Assembly (NCBI GenBank): GCA_030490835.1 | Contig: CM059977.1 | Coordinates: 13,797,399-13,861,398 of the forward strand | Length of the DNA stretch: 64,000 nucleotides | DNA from: Annona cherimola | Lineage: Eukaryota; Streptophyta; Magnoliopsida; Magnoliales; Annonaceae | Direction: 5' to 3' | Shown here: one piece after another, positions 60,961 to 64,000 of the stretch | Position numbering within the stretch: the stretch's first letter is position 1 | Layout: the number at the start of each line of letters is the position of its first letter | Translations under genes and position numbers: made by a program | The notes under the pieces: generated by a model | Told to the model about the DNA's origin: nothing | The model's input: only the letters and a program-made list of their open reading frames with translations | Database searches by the model: none

Positions 60961-63900
60961 AAAACAGAGGATTCCAAGTGAATCATCGTCTCGTCGGAGA
61001 TGAACATCCAGGTCTATGAGGGGGAGACGAGGAGGCGATAGATGGCAATTTCGGTATACAAATATTTAGTTAACTGTACCCACCTTCCGGCTTAAGTTAG
61101 CAGTCAATATCGGTATGCCCGCCAATTTTAACCAAAATCATGTGAGGATAATCTGCCGTTCCTAAAACTATATTAATATCATGTAAGGATAATCTGCCGT
61201 TCCTAAAACTATGTTAATATATCTACTGCGTAAGTATATTTATAAATCATACATTTTATATTTTTAACTTTATTCTCTTTGTTCTAAATTATTATTCTTA
61301 TCATATCACATCGTTTTTAATTTTTATCTTTTTTTTGTTAAAGCCTTTTCTTTCTCATTTTTACTTTTATATCTTAGCAAATGGAACCATAGTTAGTCAG
61401 TCTCTTTGTTTTAAATTATTTTTAGTTAGGGGCGTTGCCGGGTAGGACGTTGCAAATTCTGGTCCGTCCGTAAGGATAGGGCTGAAATCTAAAAATGGAC
61501 CATCATACACATGACACGCATGCGCATCAGAAGTTATTCTGGTTCCATTTTCTTTGCCAAGAGAACAACGTTATCCCCAGTTTCCCCATCTATTCCGCTT
61601 TCCCCTACGTGGCCGTCAATACAAATCTGATTTTTTTTTTATTAATTTTTATTGTAGTACAAATCTGATTTTTTACTATACAAAATATCTCTATTTATAT
61701 CCCAACATGTATCTCATTCTATAAAATATTTTTAAAAATAATTCTTTAATAAAGATACCAACCTAAAAAACTGCTCCAAAGTTGGCCAAACTAAGATAAA
61801 TCGCAAAAATTAAATATTTAGTAAAACATTAATAATACAGCCCGCCTTCAATTCTGTGCGTTAAAAATAAAATATGAATAATTTTTAGCCGTTTAATTAA
61901 TATTATAGAAACAAAGATTAAAATTTTAATTTTTAATGGTTGGATAAATGATTGCATTTATGAACAACAGAAAGCTCAGATTTGTAAAAAATATGTCATA
62001 TGTCCTCCAGCTTATGGATTTTTTTAATGGAAATACACACTATTGATGGCTTTAGCCCGAAATCAAAATTGAGACCTTATTTAGCTTTTAGGCCTTTGTC
62101 TCATCCAAATATTAAAAAAATTTGAGAACTATTAGGAAATATGATTTAAGTTGATACGGATTATGGAAGAATAGATAATAAAATTAAGATCAAATATGTA
62201 ATAATATGGTCATACAAGACATCAAAATTTTCATGGAATACCTTTCAACTAAGAAGGGAAAAGCCATGTAAATAAGAAAAAAGAAGGAAAAATCACGAGA
62301 AAGATAATAATCTACTATGATATATACGTTATAGAGATATACACTAGAATAATACATACCATTTTTCAGATACCTTACACATATTCCAAAAAAGACAATC
62401 TGATAAACCCCTTACCATGCCTCCTTGGGACAAGTTACAAGACTCAGACCAAATTAATACTTGATACACCAAAAAATATGACTCTCATGGGTACTCATAC
62501 AAAATGAATATATATTTTTTTGCGAGTTCACTGTACACTTGTATGAAAACACTACATAAATAATCCGTTGGCAGGAATTGAAGAAACAACCCTAATAAAA
62601 ACGACTGCCAGTAGTGGAACAACAGTTGCATGTGAAGCCTCTTTGTGCTATTTCAATCTGCTGAAAATTTAAGTCGTTTACGTAAAAGAAAGCCCATACC
62701 GGTGGGAGTGGGACCCAAAGAATCATAGCTTTTTCTTTTTATAGTGGAAGAAAAAGAAATAAAAAGAAGAGAAAAAGGCATTTTTAAAAGACGGAAAAAT
62801 GGATCAAACAAAGAAAAAGGTGGACGTTTTTGTGCTCTGACAGAGAACCAACCTCCATACACTGCCCATTACATCTCGCCACATGCACGCTGAACATTAT
62901 CTCGAGTTAAACACCGGTTGCTGAGTCAGAACCCACATATATGATAATATATCGGTGTATATAGGAGTGATTAAAAACAAATATTTATACGATGGCCTTT
63001 TGTACAAATGTCTAGTTTCTTTCCATATTTCTTTAATGTCGTTTTAACATCTGAACCATTTAAAATATAAATTAACATTATATTCTTATAATGATAAATA
63101 AAATAGATTGGTGGATGGTGGCAACAAGATAAAGGGTGATGTTAAAACAATGTGAATAAAATCGACAGTGGGAAAATCATTTAGGGTAGAATTTTTTTGA
63201 TGTTCCACGTAAGTTTTCAATGAAATGGTTTTAAGCATATTTATTAATCAGATAATGATAAGTACAAATAACTAAATTGATATGTGTTAAGAGACTCAAT
63301 TAGACCCAACTAGCTGCCATTACGGGAGCTAGGCTTAAGCGAAATCATTGTGAACCATGAAGGTAATCTGCCAGGCATGAAAGGTACAAAAACGTCCATG
63401 ACAATTTTCTGAATATTGGACAACTAGTCCAATACATATTGCACAATTTTAGCAAGTTAAAATGGAGATAGAAATGATGCCAATAATACATAAAATAAGG
63501 ATGTTTGACAAAGGCTTAATTTTGATGGTTCAGCCACTTGAAGGATCTAAAATTAATTCCATGGGTTCATGTACTTGGGATATCTTAAAAATTATATGTG
63601 CCTATCCTTTTCTAATTTTCCATTTTGTCCTTTGGATACACAGAGAGAAGTGGCGGTGGTGGGGTTTTCCATGTGATGGCGACCAATGTCTAATTAGATA
63701 AGAGCCAGCTTTGAGGGCACAAAACATAAATGAGTAAAGTCTCATCATCATTAAGTGAGCCCAACGTCTCACCTTTGGTCCAAAGGTTCCCTCTCCTCAT
63801 TTTAACTCGAGTAAATTGACACAAGAGTCAGGATGCCATCCATCGAACTATGCCTCTAGTGGCATGTAAATATATTCATTGTTAGATTTATATAAAATAT
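60961..63900. other. AT-rich intergenic DNA
   Basis: No gene supported. A 41-bp tandem duplication (tgtgaggataatctgccgtt and following bases) covers 61137-61218. 61430-61620 is slightly GC-richer without a frame. Short open frames such as 63462-63701 show no motif. Confidence 0.45.
61620..61674 (-). mobile_element. Micro-retroposon: 21-bp insert, 17-bp target duplication
   Basis: TACAAATCTGATTTTTT occurs at 61620-61636 and identically at 61658-61674. The 21 bp between (T run, attaatttttattgtag) read on the minus strand as CTACAATAAAAATTAAT plus an A tail. Confidence 0.6.
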
Positions 63901-64000
63901 AAAGAGCCCCATTCCTGTGCAGCATGGGCGCCACATGATCATGAAATCATGATCTACTCCACCTATTGTATTTAAAATAATATATTCTATTACCATACCA
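63901..64000. mobile_element. Ninth copy of the clustered MITE family, cut by the window end
   Basis: Contains the family series gccacatgatcatgaaatca, ctccacctattgtattta, and tctattaccatacca in forward orientation. It continues beyond base 64000. Confidence 0.65.

Overview
The window is nuclear DNA of a flowering plant. Genes are split by GT-AG introns, and the AT-rich space between them is crowded with small inverted-repeat elements. The protein-coding loci are ordinary plant families: a plant STK16/ATPK3-type kinase, an MBD9-type chromatin protein and a class I HD-Zip factor. The HD-Zip C-terminal half, with its acidic and Ala-rich tract and terminal WVWN, resembles the monocot HOX5/HOX16 clade, so a non-grass monocot is a reasonable but unproven guess.

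Layout. 264-3176 (+): the last four coding exons of the kinase, whose 5' exons lie left of the window. 3.4-9.8 kb: gene-free DNA made largely of miniature inverted-repeat elements (MITEs), several with readable target-site duplications. 9792-11836 (+): 5' part of a decayed hAT transposon, cut off by a 100-N assembly gap (11837-11936). 11937-26006: about 9.6 near-identical tandem copies of a 1466-bp unit. Nine of these units carry an antisense tRNA-derived SINE-like element, and the array stops inside a MITE that is intact only at the right edge. 26-31 kb: more MITEs, a non-autonomous hAT element with 8-bp duplication (27724-28564), and a GC-richer stretch without a recognisable gene.

31472-49042 (+): an 11-exon gene for a protein of about 2315 residues. 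It matches Arabidopsis MBD9 over its PHD fingers, FYR region, DDT/WHIM-like region, bromodomain-like region and C-terminus, but I find no methyl-CpG-binding core where MBD9 has one. One of its introns is GC-AG. 50270-53205 (-): a 4-exon HD-Zip I gene of 292 residues, with an intron-1 tandem duplication that copies its own splice donor, and a TATA box at 53572-53583. 54.3-57.6 kb: eight abutting or nested copies of one MITE family. 60742-60960: a broken F-box fragment. The rest to 64 kb is AT-rich MITE debris.

The three genes are not a functional cluster. The least ordinary parts are the SINE-bearing array with its MITE-internal breakpoint, the MBD-less MBD9 homologue, and four tiny poly(A)-tailed insertions (17-25 bp) flanked by 13-17 bp target duplications. 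I read the sequence by eye, so splice sites and repeat edges are exact only where stated.
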